64,000 bases of DNA from Ceratopteris richardii (taxonomy: Eukaryota > Streptophyta > Polypodiopsida > Polypodiales > Pteridaceae). The translations under genes were made by a program, and so were the position numbers. This document shows, piece by piece, positions 44,820 to 56,200 of this stretch; positions within the stretch are counted from its first letter, which is position 1; each line of letters opens with the position of its first letter. The notes under the pieces were generated by a model. The model worked only from the letters and a program-made list of their open reading frames with translations. It was not told the origin of the DNA and ran no database searches. The stretch is from NCBI GenBank assembly GCA_020310875.1, contig CM035427.1, forward strand, positions 89,512,350 to 89,576,349. Reading direction: 5' to 3'.

Positions 44820-46152
44820 GACGAGTTCCACGAGGAGCGGTCATGTTATCTTGTCTTGGCTTCGTTGGATTTCTCTTGTGGAATTCTCAAACTTTGATTG
44901 GTGCTCTCTGAAGGTTTTTTGTAGGTTCCCAAGTACGATCACTGATGTCATAGCCTTACCAATGAATAAGGTATTCCAATCTTCCTCGGGATATTCTGGA
45001 ATCTAGGACATGCTCGATTTCAAATTCTTCATGATCATTGATCTCGATAGGTGGAGAAGGACTAGGTCTCTCCCCCCTCAAGGGTGAAATCTGATATGGT
45101 TCCAACATGGATACATGGAAAACTGGATGTATTCTCATAGTACTTGGTAGCTGGAGCTTGAAGGTGACTGGATTAATCTTGGCCAAGATGGTAAATGGAC
45201 CAAATCTTTGATGATCTAACTTTGCACAAGGTCTTGAGGTTTGCAAATTGTTTCTAAGTAACCATACTTTATCCCCAATTTGATACAATGGATTCTGGAC
45301 ACGATGTTGATCTGCATAGTACTTATATTGTTCTTGAGCTTTATGGATCTCTTCCTTGAGTTCTTTGTGAATGTCCATCAGGTACTGGGCCTTGTCTCTA
45401 GCAGCTAGGTTCTTGACATGATTTGAGAGTTGTATATCCATTCTTGGATGTTGCCCATAATTTGCAAAGAAGGGAGTCTGCTTGGTAGATGCATGAACAC
45501 TATTGTTATAAGCAAACTCTGCAAAGGGTAAAAGCTCAAACCAATCATTTTGATGATAGTTGCTAGTGCAATGGAGATATTGCTTCAAGACTTGATTCAC
45601 TCGTTCTGTTTTTCCATCAGTCTGTGGATGATTTGTTGTGGATAGTTTAACTTGAACACCAAGAAGCTTGCAAAGACTGTTCCAAAAGTTGGATATGAAC
45701 TGTGGACCTCGATCACTGACAATGTCATCAGGCAATCCATGAAGCCTAAATCTATACCTGAGAAAAAGTCTAGCAGTGGCTACGCTTGTGATTGCCTTTG
45801 TAGTTGGAATGAAGTGTGCCATCTTTGTAAATCTATCCACAATAACAAGAATGGCATCATACTTATCTGACTTTGGTAGATCTGTGATGAAATCCATAGA
45901 CAATGAAGCCCATGGCCTTTCTGGAATAGGTAGAGGTTGCAAGAGGCCATGACGTTTATGTCGGGGTATCTTAGATCTATTGCAAGTATCACAGGTTCGA
46001 ATGTATTCTTTGACTTCCTTCCACATCTGAGGCCACCAACAGTCCCTTGATATGAGTTCTATTGTTTTATTCACTCCAAAATGTCCTGCTGCAAGGTTGT
46101 CATGGCGTTGTTGAAGTACTTGGATCCTGGGTTTTCCTAGAGGGACATACAA
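44820..46152 (-). pseudogene. Family C integrase with chromodomain end
   Basis: ORF 46152-44956 (398 codons) has the H2C2 module (RHDNLAAGHFGVNKTIELI, CDTCNRSK), the DDE core (SMDFITDLPKS, VSDRGPQFISNFW, HPQTDGKTERVNQ, all three acidic residues present), the GPF domain (KLDHQRFGPFTILAKI) and the start of a chromodomain (FEIEHVLDSRISRGRLEYLIHW). The chromodomain continues in another frame to ~44860 (YPEEDWNTLFIG). Chromodomains tether integration to marked chromatin. This is the best preserved integrase on the minus strand; only the last ~40 residues are out of frame. Confidence 0.88.
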
Positions 46153-46326
46153 TAGGTTCTTATAGAGTAGTAACCCATCTTTTTCCTAAAATTCGTTTAC
46201 TTCTTGGAATTTTCCTTCTTGAGCCTTCTGCTTAACGTTACAAAACAATTCATCCTGTGGTAGATTCTCACGGATCAACTGATTCAGGGCTGAATCTTCA
46301 TGATGGCTTGAAGAGATAACTGCTAA

Positions 46327-47070
46327 CTAGAGATGCTCAGGCTTGAGTAATACATTCTCTTGTTGATCAAAGGCCTCTTCACCCTTCTTTGGTGCAAGGT
46401 AAGATCTTCTGGACAGGGCATCTGACTGACATTGATGACGTCCTGGACAGTATGTGATGACAAAGTCGAATCTGGATAAAAAGTTACTCCATCGAGATTG
46501 CCTTCTATTGAGAATCTGGGTGGTCATAATATATTCTAGGTTCTTGTGATCTGAATACACAATGACTTTATGAGCTGCTCCTTCTAGATGATGATGCCAG
46601 GTATCAAACGCGTCTACTATGGCAAGAAGTTCTTTATCATGAATTTCATAATTAATTTCTGGAGGGGAAAACTTCCTTGAATGATATGCAACTGGATGTA
46701 GGTGTCCATCATCTCCATTTTGGGAAAGAATGGCCCCTAGAGCAAAGTCTGATGCATCTGTCTCAAGGAAGAAGGGCTTACTTGAATCAGGATGAACTAG
46801 AATTGGGGCGGTAGTGAATGCTGATTTCAAGGTCTGAAAGGCCTTTTCTGCTTCTTCGGTCCATGAGAATTAGGAGTTCCCGGTAAGCTTGGTAAGAGGT
46901 GTTACTATCTTGGAGTAATCTCTGATGAATATCCTGTAGAAATTGGCAAACCCCAAAAAACATTGTACATCTCGAACACATGAAGGTGGTTGCCAATCAA
47001 GGATTGTCTCAATCTTCTTAGGGTCCATAAAAATTCCTTTATCTAATACAATGTACCCTAAAAATTTCAC
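46327..47070 (-). pseudogene. Family C RT connection and RNase H
   Basis: ORF 47070-46870 holds the RT thumb ([31 protein letters not shown]). ORF 46830-46327 holds RNase H: FFLETDASDFALGAILSQ (first Asp), YEIHDKELLAIVDAF (Glu), VYSDHKNLEYI (Asp), ending CQSDALSRR. A TAG at ~46870 separates the two. All RNase H catalytic residues are visible. Confidence 0.82.
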
Positions 47071-47960
47071 TTATGTCTTATGGAAAGAGCACTTCTCCAA
47101 TTTTGCATATAATCCTTTTTCTCTTAGTTTATCTAAGACTACCTTTACATGGCATTCATGATCCTGTAGATTTTTGGAAAATATCAAGATATCGTCAAGG
47201 TATATTACAACAAAGTCATCTAAATATTCTCGGAAGCTATCATTCATCATATGTTGGAAGACAGCTGGAGCATTTGTGAGACCAAATGGCATAACTACAT
47301 ATTCAAAATGGCCATACATTGTCCGAAATGTTGTCTTCCATTTGTCTCCTTCTCTGATCCTGACAAGGTTGTAAGCTCCTCGAAGGTCAATCTTCGTGAA
47401 GAATTTTGCTTTTCCAAGGCGTTCCAAGAGCTCGGATATGAGTGGTAGAGGGTATCTGTTCTTCATAGTGACTTTATACAATCCACGATAGTCTACACAC
47501 ATCCGGAGAGTCCCATCCTTCTTTACAAATAGATAGGAGCTCCCACTGGAGACTTTGAGTGTTTGATAAACCCCTTTGCTAGATTCTCATAAATGTTCTT
47601 GCGTAGTTCTGTAAGTTCCTATGAGGATAGTCTGTAGATTGGTCCAAAGGGCGGTTGTGCTCCCTCTTGAAGTTCTATGGCACAATCATAGGGTCTATGC
47701 TATGGAAGGATGTCTGCATTCTTCTTTTCAAAAACATCTTCAAAGCCTTTGTACTGACTGGGTAGCTGCACTGGATCATCTTTCTTAGATTCTTGAGCTA
47801 GTATGGCATAGATCATATATGTCAATTCCTTCTTTACTGCATGTATGAAGGCTTTGGCTCCGACATATGTTGGGTTCTTCTAGATATCTCGAGGGGTAGT
47901 TTTATTATTCTCCCAATTAATTTCTGGATTATGTTTCTTTAACCACGACATTCCGATGAT
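47071..47960 (-). pseudogene. Family C reverse transcriptase
   Basis: ORF 47502-47071 carries [36 protein letters not shown] (catalytic Asp), [17 protein letters not shown] and the catalytic box [11 protein letters not shown]. The N-terminal fingers region (47503-47960) is recognisable in pieces with stops. A stop separates this ORF from the thumb at 47068-47070. Confidence 0.82.
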
Positions 47961-48352
47961 AACCATATTTACTGGACTCGATATTACATTGAAACATATG
48001 TGTCATGGTCACCAAGATGTACCCTTAGTGGTATGGTTTCCATGGTTATATTCCCCAATGCTAGAGGCCGTCCATCTACTACTTCAGCTACTACTGGTCT
48101 GTTCTTCCAAAGTACTGGAATTCCATGTTTCTTAACGAGTCATTCATCAATGAAACATGAGGACGCTCCTGAATCTACCAGAGGTATAAGGGAAAGGGTC
48201 TTCTTAGACATGATTAACTTGATAGGGGAAAGACATGTTTCTACAGGTGTGGATGGAATTATGAGACCCTTTCTTATATCATGGTCCAGCTGTATGGTCT
48301 CTTTTACAACTGGACTTCCTCGTTTCCCAAAGAGTTCGACAAGTTCTTGCAA
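47961..48352 (-). pseudogene. Family C protease (left end cut by array)
   Basis: ORF 48352-48140 ends with LIPLVDSGASSCFIDE, the retropepsin Asp-Ser-Gly site, followed by a TGA; the flap and VDGRPLALGNITMETIPL-like region continues to ~47990. Gag, which should precede, is absent: the array begins at 48353. Confidence 0.78.
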
Positions 48353-49340
<988 letters not shown>

Positions 49341-49426
49341 GAACTAGTAGCACGAGAGCCAATTGTAGATAGTAGCACCAGCAATAGTAGCAGTAAGGGT
49401 CATGGTATTGATAATGGTTTTGTAAT

Positions 49427-49915
49427 AATAGTGATTTTCATCACTAAAAACCCTTGTAAATACCATTTCACATTTTTGTAGCCCCATTTTGTGCAAGCCA
49501 AGGAGTCCTTGAGCTTGAGGAGCTTTAGAAGTATCTACCTGTCAGTTTTCACATTTTTTAGACTTCGTTTGAACCTCCAAATAGGGTAGAGAACCTAATT
49601 TTTAACTAGGCCGGACACTAGGTCTGGACAAGGCCAAAACCTAGTCAAAAACTATAAATAGAGCTAGAGAGCTCATTTTTGAGGTTAGCTTGTAATTGAA
49701 ATGAACTTGTAAGAGCTTTTTGGAAGTAATCTAAGAACTCCATTGCTTCTCACTCTTTGTCTTGCCGTGTGTGTGCGTGTGTGTGTATGTGTGTGCATGC
49801 TTGTGTGCTTCTCACTCACGCACTTGTGCATCCACTTGCTCGTGGTCTTCATACCATCTTCACGTCTTCCCGGATTGACATTAAAGGAGGTGCTACTCAT
49901 CACTGAGCTACACCA
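49427..49915 (+). repeat. A1 5' LTR, missing its first ~220 bp
   Basis: Matches the 3' LTR from its base ~216 onward (AATAGTGATTTTCATCAC). The first part, present at 63538-63752, is absent and replaced by decayed array sequence. It contains a TATA box CTATAAATAG (49652-49661), a GT-rich run (49768-49812), and ends ...CTACACCA before AATTT and the primer site. Confidence 0.85.
49652..49661 (+). promoter_or_regulatory. A1 LTR TATA box
   Basis: CTATAAATAG, a strong plant TATA match, repeated at ~63979-63988 in the 3' LTR. Transcription would start ~30 bp downstream, leaving ~230 bp of LTR in the RNA. Confidence 0.65.
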
Positions 49916-49920
49916 AATTT

Positions 49921-49938
49921 TGGCGCCGTTGCCGGGGA
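49921..49938 (+). other. A1 primer-binding site (tRNA-Asp)
   Basis: TGGCGCCGTTGCCGGGGA; the first 17 bases are complementary to the 3' end of plant tRNA-Asp as I recall it. Athila-type elements use this primer site. It follows the LTR after AATTT. Confidence 0.85.
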
Positions 49939-49962
49939 TCGAGCTTTGAGGACGAGCGTGTG

Positions 49963-49971
49963 ATGGTAAGA
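49963..49971 (+). promoter_or_regulatory. A1 predicted 5' splice donor
   Basis: ATG/GTAAGA, with cleavage predicted after 49965, 27 bp downstream of the primer site. Joined to the acceptor at 59424/59425, the leader ATG would be in frame with the post-pol gene. Prediction from consensus only. Confidence 0.5.
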
Positions 49972-50285
49972 CGTAGATTTGAGACGTTGGCATTGTAGGT
50001 AATCTCTTTACTTTTCTTATTTTTCTTTTTCTTACCTCACCACCATCATCACCATATCCGATCTCCATCTCCATCATCGCGAAAAAAAAATTCAGTTTTT
50101 TGCTTATACCACCTTCTCCACCTCATTTCCCTCATTCCACTTGTGAGAGAGAGCGAGAGAGCGATATTGTGTGCATTGTTTTTGCGTGTTTTTTGAGCTT
50201 TCTTGCAGGTTCCAGCAGCATCATCCCCTCGAGCACGTTGCATAGGTACGAAAAACTCAGAAACTGTCTCGCAGTCGCCAGCCTA

Positions 50286-50904
50286 TGTCGATCGCGATTG
50301 ATAGAAAATTTCATCTATTGGTACAACTAAGTGCACCACTAGGACAAGCACAAAGAGCACATTCCAAATCACTAAACAAAATTGAAAAATTCCGTGTTTC
50401 TCTGTCAATCGTGACCGACACCATCGATCGCGATTGACAGCCACGACCGACAGACCCTGTCAATCGCGATCGACAGACCTGTCGATCGCGACCGACAGAC
50501 CCCACGACCGACTGACTGCCACGTAGGACCCTGTCAATCGCGACCGACAGACCCTGTCAATCGCGACCGACAGACCCTGTCAATTGCAACCGACAGACCT
50601 TGTCAATCACGATTGACACCGTCGATCGCGACCGACAGAATTTCCACGATTGATTGACGTTTATGCGTAGCCACGTGTCCATCGCGACGGACACATCCCC
50701 GATTGACTGAAATCACGGCAAAAAACCCAGAAAAAGTGTCGATCGTGATTGACACCATCAATCGCGATTGACAGAACTCACGACCGACTCTGTCGATCGC
50801 GATTGACACTGTCAATCGCGACTGACGTGTCGATCGCGACCGACAGGCCCCGACAGACACCTCTGTCAATCGCGATTGACAGACCTGTCGATCGCGATTG
50901 ACAG
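50286..50904 (+). repeat. Array of ~17 palindromes centred on TCGCGA in the A1 leader
   Basis: Unit TGTC(A/G)ATCGCGA(T/C)(T/C)GACA, e.g. a perfect 18-bp palindrome at 50864-50881, and further full units at 50458, 50480, 50532, 50555, 50578, 50601, 50620, 50675, 50737, 50756, 50791, 50809, 50828 and 50886. Half units such as CACGACCGAC lie between them (50444, 50503, 50779). Four units (50532-50618) have a regular 23-bp period; elsewhere spacing varies from 18 to ~60 bp. Arms vary mostly A/G on the left and T/C on the right, changes that keep pairing in RNA through G-U pairs. Confidence 0.9.
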
Positions 50905-51641
50905 GCTTTTCGGCCAAAAAATTAGGGTTTTTATTCTAAGCCTTGGGGATAGTTTTTGGGCATATTGGTCTAGCAATTAGTGGTTTGTGAGGTCCCTACA
51001 CATGTATTTTTGAGAAAAATCCTGTGACCTGTTAGCCTGTTGAACCCTGTTTTAGCACCAAAACCCTGAACTGGCATAACTTTCTCATACGAAATCCGTT
51101 TGCTGTGATTCTTGTTTTGTTGGAAAGCTCATGGGGAGTACAACCAAAACTTCCACTGGTTATGTGAAAATTAATATTAGGATAATTAAATAGGGTATTT
51201 TGAAGTTGACCATCCCCCGGGGTAGGAAAGCTGAAGGGTCCTTGGGATTGTTTTCCATAAAGGCAAAGGGGATTTGGCCTGTGAATTACATGCATGAAAG
51301 TGACCTGTCTGTCATTTGAATTTAAGTCTTGAGCTAATTTTGGGACTTTTATAGGTCCATTGAGAGCAATTGAGAGCATACAAAGCAAGGGCTTCTTTGC
51401 AAGCTTGAGACTCGGGTTCTTGAGCATCATAAAGCAAGGGATCAACAAGAAAGGTCGGAATATTCTCAACTCCCTTTGTCAATTCCTAGCTTAGGCTAAG
51501 AACGACTAGTGATAGGAGTAGGCCAGGACGGCGATAGGCATCAATCAAGTTGAAGACTACCTATGCACTCAAGTTCAAGATTAAACATAATCTCTTCGTG
51601 ATGTGATAACCTTAAAGGAAAGAATTTAACGAGGAACAATC
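50905..51641 (+). other. A1 leader, non-coding part before gag
   Basis: No capsid-like or other protein sequence is visible on the plus strand. A 145-codon minus ORF at 51032-51469 has no recognisable features. A TAA at 51627-51629 closes the gag frame just upstream of its ATG. Confidence 0.6.
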
Positions 51642-53276
51642 ATGACTCAACCCCAGGTAAATCCTAGTAGCCAATACTGCACCATAGAACGGAAATACAC
51701 AAATCACTCAGCACAAGACTGCCCATACAATAAGCAAGCGGTTAGGCAACCCTACCCTCAGCCATACCCTCAACAAGGCAGATACCAGAGTCAATACCCA
51801 CCACAACAGTATACTAGGCCTCAACAAAGTTATCAACCACAATATCAAGCCCAACAAAGGCCTCAGCCCGTGTTAGCACAACAAACCCCTACCCCAGCTA
51901 ATGTAATTATGGTAAAGTATGCAGCGGCAGAAGAAAATTTGAATAGAGCTATAGTCCCGGTAACCCAATTGCTTTCTGAAAGTGACCCGAGTGACCATAG
52001 TTTCGATTCTACACATGTTGATAGCCCCCAGGCCTACTACATGCAGTCTCCTGAACATGGGGAGCCCTATTATAGTGACGAGCCAAATGAACCTAGTTGG
52101 GAGTCAGATTACATAAACGTCATGTATACAAACCCTTACCCTAGACCTCAACCTAGACAAGTAAGACCCCCATTCCCTAGAGGACCATGCTACAGATATC
52201 AGGGGGATCACCTCATTCGTGATTGCCCCATGTCTGCACCTACCCAAACCCAACCAGTGACGATCCAGGGCTATTGCCAGGAGTGTGGAAAGGAGCATCT
52301 CTTACGAGATTGCCCAAAGAACAATCCCAATAATATGCCAAAAATCACTCCTATCAACGTTATTGGGTTAGTTGTAGACTCCACAGGGAGTGTGACTTCC
52401 ACTGCACCAGTACAAGTAATCACTAGAGCCCAAGCCTTGCAACAGAACCAAAGCGTAGGCCAGGAAAAGAGCCCAGATGTTAGTGAAACGGAGAGCATGA
52501 CAAAGAAGAGGACTATAGCTTGGAGAGATAGTCGTGAAAGAATGAAAAGACAATGGGCAAAAAAGATGAGTGAACTCGAGGAAAGCCTGAGAGAAACAAA
52601 GGCCAGGATAACTGAACTCACAGCTCAAACTCCCTCTCACACTACCCCACCTCCATCACCTCCACCATTCCCAACTCCATCCGAACCGCCACCTTCCAAC
52701 CCGCCTCACCTAAACCCACCACCCCCAAGAGTAGGATCAGTCTTAGCAGATCCCACTCCCGATGACCTAAACATGATGCTTAAAGCATATCAGGCCAGAA
52801 TCCAAGAAGGGCCAAACGTAACTAATCATGAAAAGTGTTACCCTAGAGCAGAACTAGAGCTAGAAAGAACCAAAATTTGTGCTAAGATGGTGGAATTGGC
52901 TCAAACCATGTTTGAAGCCAGTCGCCTATTTAACATCTCTAGTTCGGCGAAGAAACAGTTGCACTTTGATGGACTGTTAGAAAGAATAGAGAAGCTGATT
53001 GCACAATCAGAAAAGGAACCCGCCTCTCAACATAAGGACAGAGCAAGTGAAAGAGTAAGCATTCCTGCCCAGGAAGCCTATGTGCCTGAAGCCTATGTGC
53101 CTAACTCTACGGAGCCAGACACTATCATCTTCTATGAATCGATTCACACCAGAATTCCTACGAGAGATTCAAGAAGACAATGGGCTAAAGAAAGTGAAGT
53201 CCCTCCTCCCATTGAACTTGTGGATGACGCACATGACCAATTCCCAAGAGACATCCCATCCATTTATGAGGAGTAG
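51642..53276 (+). CDS. A1 gag-like ORF (zinc knuckles, no capsid domain seen)
   Basis: ATG 51642 is the first in-frame ATG after a TAA at 51627; 544 codons to TAG 53274-53276. Three knuckle-like motifs: C-x2-E-x5-H-x4-C (residues ~13-27, second Cys replaced), then C-x2-Y-x3-H-x4-C and an intact C-x2-C-x3-H-x4-C (CQECGKEHLLRDC) around residues 180-230. Spacing x3 rather than the usual x4 in the last two is unusual. A Gln/Tyr/Pro-rich stretch lies between the first and second; after the third come a charged helical block (RERMKRQWAKKMSELEESL), a Pro-rich run and another helix (LLERIEKLIAQSEKE). I see no matrix or capsid region. The frame continues in register with pol after the TAG, so gag and pol are one frame split by a single stop. 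Confidence 0.75.
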   Translation: MTQPQVNPSSQYCTIERKYTNHSAQDCPYNKQAVRQPYPQPYPQQGRYQSQYPPQQYTRPQQSYQPQYQAQQRPQPVLAQQTPTPANVIMVKYAAAEENLNRAIVPVTQLLSESDPSDHSFDSTHVDSPQAYYMQSPEHGEPYYSDEPNEPSWESDYINVMYTNPYPRPQPRQVRPPFPRGPCYRYQGDHLIRDCPMSAPTQTQPVTIQGYCQECGKEHLLRDCPKNNPNNMPKITPINVIGLVVDSTGSVTSTAPVQVITRAQALQQNQSVGQEKSPDVSETESMTKKRTIAWRDSRERMKRQWAKKMSELEESLRETKARITELTAQTPSHTTPPPSPPPFPTPSEPPPSNPPHLNPPPPRVGSVLADPTPDDLNMMLKAYQARIQEGPNVTNHEKCYPRAELELERTKICAKMVELAQTMFEASRLFNISSSAKKQLHFDGLLERIEKLIAQSEKEPASQHKDRASERVSIPAQEAYVPEAYVPNSTEPDTIIFYESIHTRIPTRDSRRQWAKESEVPPPIELVDDAHDQFPRDIPSIYEE

Positions 53277-56200
53277 GAGAGCACCCACTCTCAGGAAAGA
53301 CTAGACTTTGAGTCTAATTCTTTGCAAGAATTACCCCACTTCACAGGCCCATGGGAAGCTAAGTCTACTTGTATGAGAGCACCCACGCTCATGGTAAGAA
53401 ACGAAGACTCGATCATACCTAGGAACACAGAGGTAGTGAAAAACACTAAAGTACAGTGCAACCTCACCTTAGAAGAGCTACTCAAAGTAAGGCCAGAGCT
53501 ATGGAAACATGTAGCCAAACAAGTACCAGAGATAGCAAAACCTTGTTCCCAGGTAGGATCCCAGAGAACAGTGCCAGAAATACCCTTGGACAAGATAGGA
53601 GACATGAGTGAGGGCGAAGAGGGAAACACATATCTTCCTATCACTCATCAAGGATACACCACCAAGGCCATTCTAGACTCAGGTGCAGGTGTTGCAATTG
53701 CTACCACTTCCCTATGGAAGTGTTGGGGCAAGCCAGCACTCAGGCCCACGAGGATGAAATTGCAAATGGCCGATGGTCACATAGAGCGACCCTTAGGGCT
53801 GTTAGAAGGAATAACTCTCACCACATGTGGTGTTGAGTTCGAACACACATTTGCTATATGTGATTTTAGCAAGAACCATGCCTATGAGATGATTTTGGGA
53901 AGACCATTTATGCGACAGTTGCAAGTGGTACAGGATTGGGGAACCAACTCCTTGTACCTACAACACTTAGGTGTTACGACCAAAGTGAATCTCAAAGATT
54001 ACTCTCATAGAGATGTCCCTCCCATCCAATGGAATCCCATCCATAGAGCCAAAGATGATACAGAATCGGTGCATTCCATAGGGTCAGGATCCTCATGGAT
54101 GCATGAAGACACCCACTTATGGATGTGCAAAGTAGCAGTACAAGAAGAGAAGAGAGAAAAAGCCAGAGAGGTAGGTGCAAAAGAAACACATAGATCAATT
54201 CAAGACCCAGCCTATGCACCGGTAGTCTTTCCTGACGAGGAATTTGAACCCCACGGCTGGGCAGAAATCCTAGCAACAATGGATGTAGCCATCAATGAAG
54301 AACAATGGACACCTCACTGTGATGAAGATGGCTATGACATTTCAGTCTTCTCCACAGAGCCAATCATGGGAGAGGTAGTGTTAGAAGAGTGTGAACCTAG
54401 CCCTGATGCATTTGAGGATGCAAATGACTCTGATCTAGAGTCAATCATTATGGATCCACCTTTTGCATCAGATGAAGAATATTTCTATGAAGTAGAATTT
54501 CAACCCCAGAGGTATGGAGAGCGTACAAATGATGTAAGACTAGCCACACATGTGACCCCGAAGGAGGAAGGAAAGAAAAGAAAGAAGAGAGAAGTCACAC
54601 CAGAAGAGGAAGAATCTTTGTTTGAGGTCCCAGAAAATTTTAAGAAGTATGAGATAGATGACAGGAGAGTCATGATCAGAATACCTAAACGAGAGGCGCA
54701 ATCAGGAGAGGCCTATGATAACAAAGAAACCACAAAGAAAATTGTGGTAGCCATGGAAGAAGGAGAAGAGAGATGCACGTACATAGGCCATGACCTGACA
54801 GAAGAGGAAGAACAAGAGCTAATAGCCTTGCTAAGAGAATACAGAGACGTGTTCGCTTGGAGTTACAAGGATTTGAAGGGTGTTGATCCAGACATATGCT
54901 CACACACTATCCCCATGACCTCAGATGCTAGGCCCTCTAAGCAAAAGCCATACACATACAATGACAACTATGCGGCCAAGATCAAGGGAGAGATAGATAG
55001 ACTGGTTGAAGTTGGATTCATCTATGAAATTGAGCATACCGAGTGGGTATCCCCCATCGTAGTGGTGCCCAAGAAGAATGGAAAGTTGTGTGTATGCATT
55101 AACTTGAAGAAGGTTAATGCAGCCACAATTCGGGATAACTATCCGCTTCCTATCACAGAGCATCTCTTAGAAAGAGTAGCAGGCAAGGAAGTGTACAGCT
55201 TCCTCGATGGATTTTCGGGCTACAATCAAGTAGCCATAGCTCCAGAAGATCAGCATAAGACAGCTTTTGCCACAGAGTGGGGTATATTTGCCTTTCGGGT
55301 AATGCCATTTGGGCTTACCAATGCACCAGCAACCTTCCAGAGGCTGATGTGCCATGTATTTAAGGAGTTCCTGAGGAAGAACTTAGAATTCTATGTTGAT
55401 GATCTTTGTGCTCATTCCAACATCAGACAAACCCATATTCCTGAACTGAGACAAATCTTTGACAAATGTAGAGAATATCAAGTCTGCCTAAACCCAAAAA
55501 AGTGTGTTTTCATGGTCAAGCAAGGTAAGATTTTAGGACACATAGTGTCAAAGAATGGCATATCCACCGATGAAGAGAAAGTAAGAGCCATAGCCGAGTT
55601 ACCTAGGCCAAAGAACGTCAAGGAAGTACAGGCCTTCATGGGGCATTGTGGTTACTACCGCCGGTTCATTCACATGTATGTTGTCATTGCAAAGCCCATG
55701 TATGGACTTCTGACTAACTTTGAGTGGACTGATGAATGCGAGAATTCCTTCCAGGAGCTTAAACGAAGATTATGTTCAGCACCAATCTTAACCACTCCAG
55801 ATTGGAATAAGCTATTCCATGTTCACGTGGATGCATCCAATTATGCTATTGGGTGTGTGCTTGCTCAACCTACGGGTGAAGGTAATATGGATCTTCCAAT
55901 TGCCTATGCCAGTAGACAATTGAATGCAGCTGAACGAAATTACACCACTACTGAGAGAGAAGGCTTAGGCATGGTATATGCAGTTAAGAAATTTAGACAC
56001 TATTTGCTTGCAAACAAGTTTAAATTTTTTACTGACCACCAAGCATTGTTATATCTCGTGAACAAGCCATGCAATACAGGAAGATTAGTAAGATGGTTTC
56101 TCTTACTAATGGAATATGATTTCGAGGTTGTGGTAAGGAAAGGGAGGACTCATTTGAGAGCGGATCATCTCTCTAGGCTCACATCTGGAGAAGCCCCACA

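Larger units (their letters stand above)
44112..48352 (-). mobile_element. Family C: truncated Ty3/gypsy chromovirus
   Basis: Minus strand, in order from 48352: protease, RT, RNase H, integrase, chromodomain-like end, polypurine tract and LTR. Gag and the 5' LTR are missing; the coding sequence runs straight into the right trinucleotide array at 48353. The protein order and C-terminal chromodomain identify a chromovirus. Confidence 0.85.

Noticed and set aside
50286-50904. The palindrome array as a CRISPR-like or satellite array.
   Set aside because: Units are palindromic with irregular spacing and no unique spacers, and the context is a plant retroelement leader. It was kept as a leader repeat.
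51032-51469. A 145-codon minus-strand ORF in the A1 leader.
   Set aside because: No recognisable domain, antisense to the element leader, and no counterpart in other copies.
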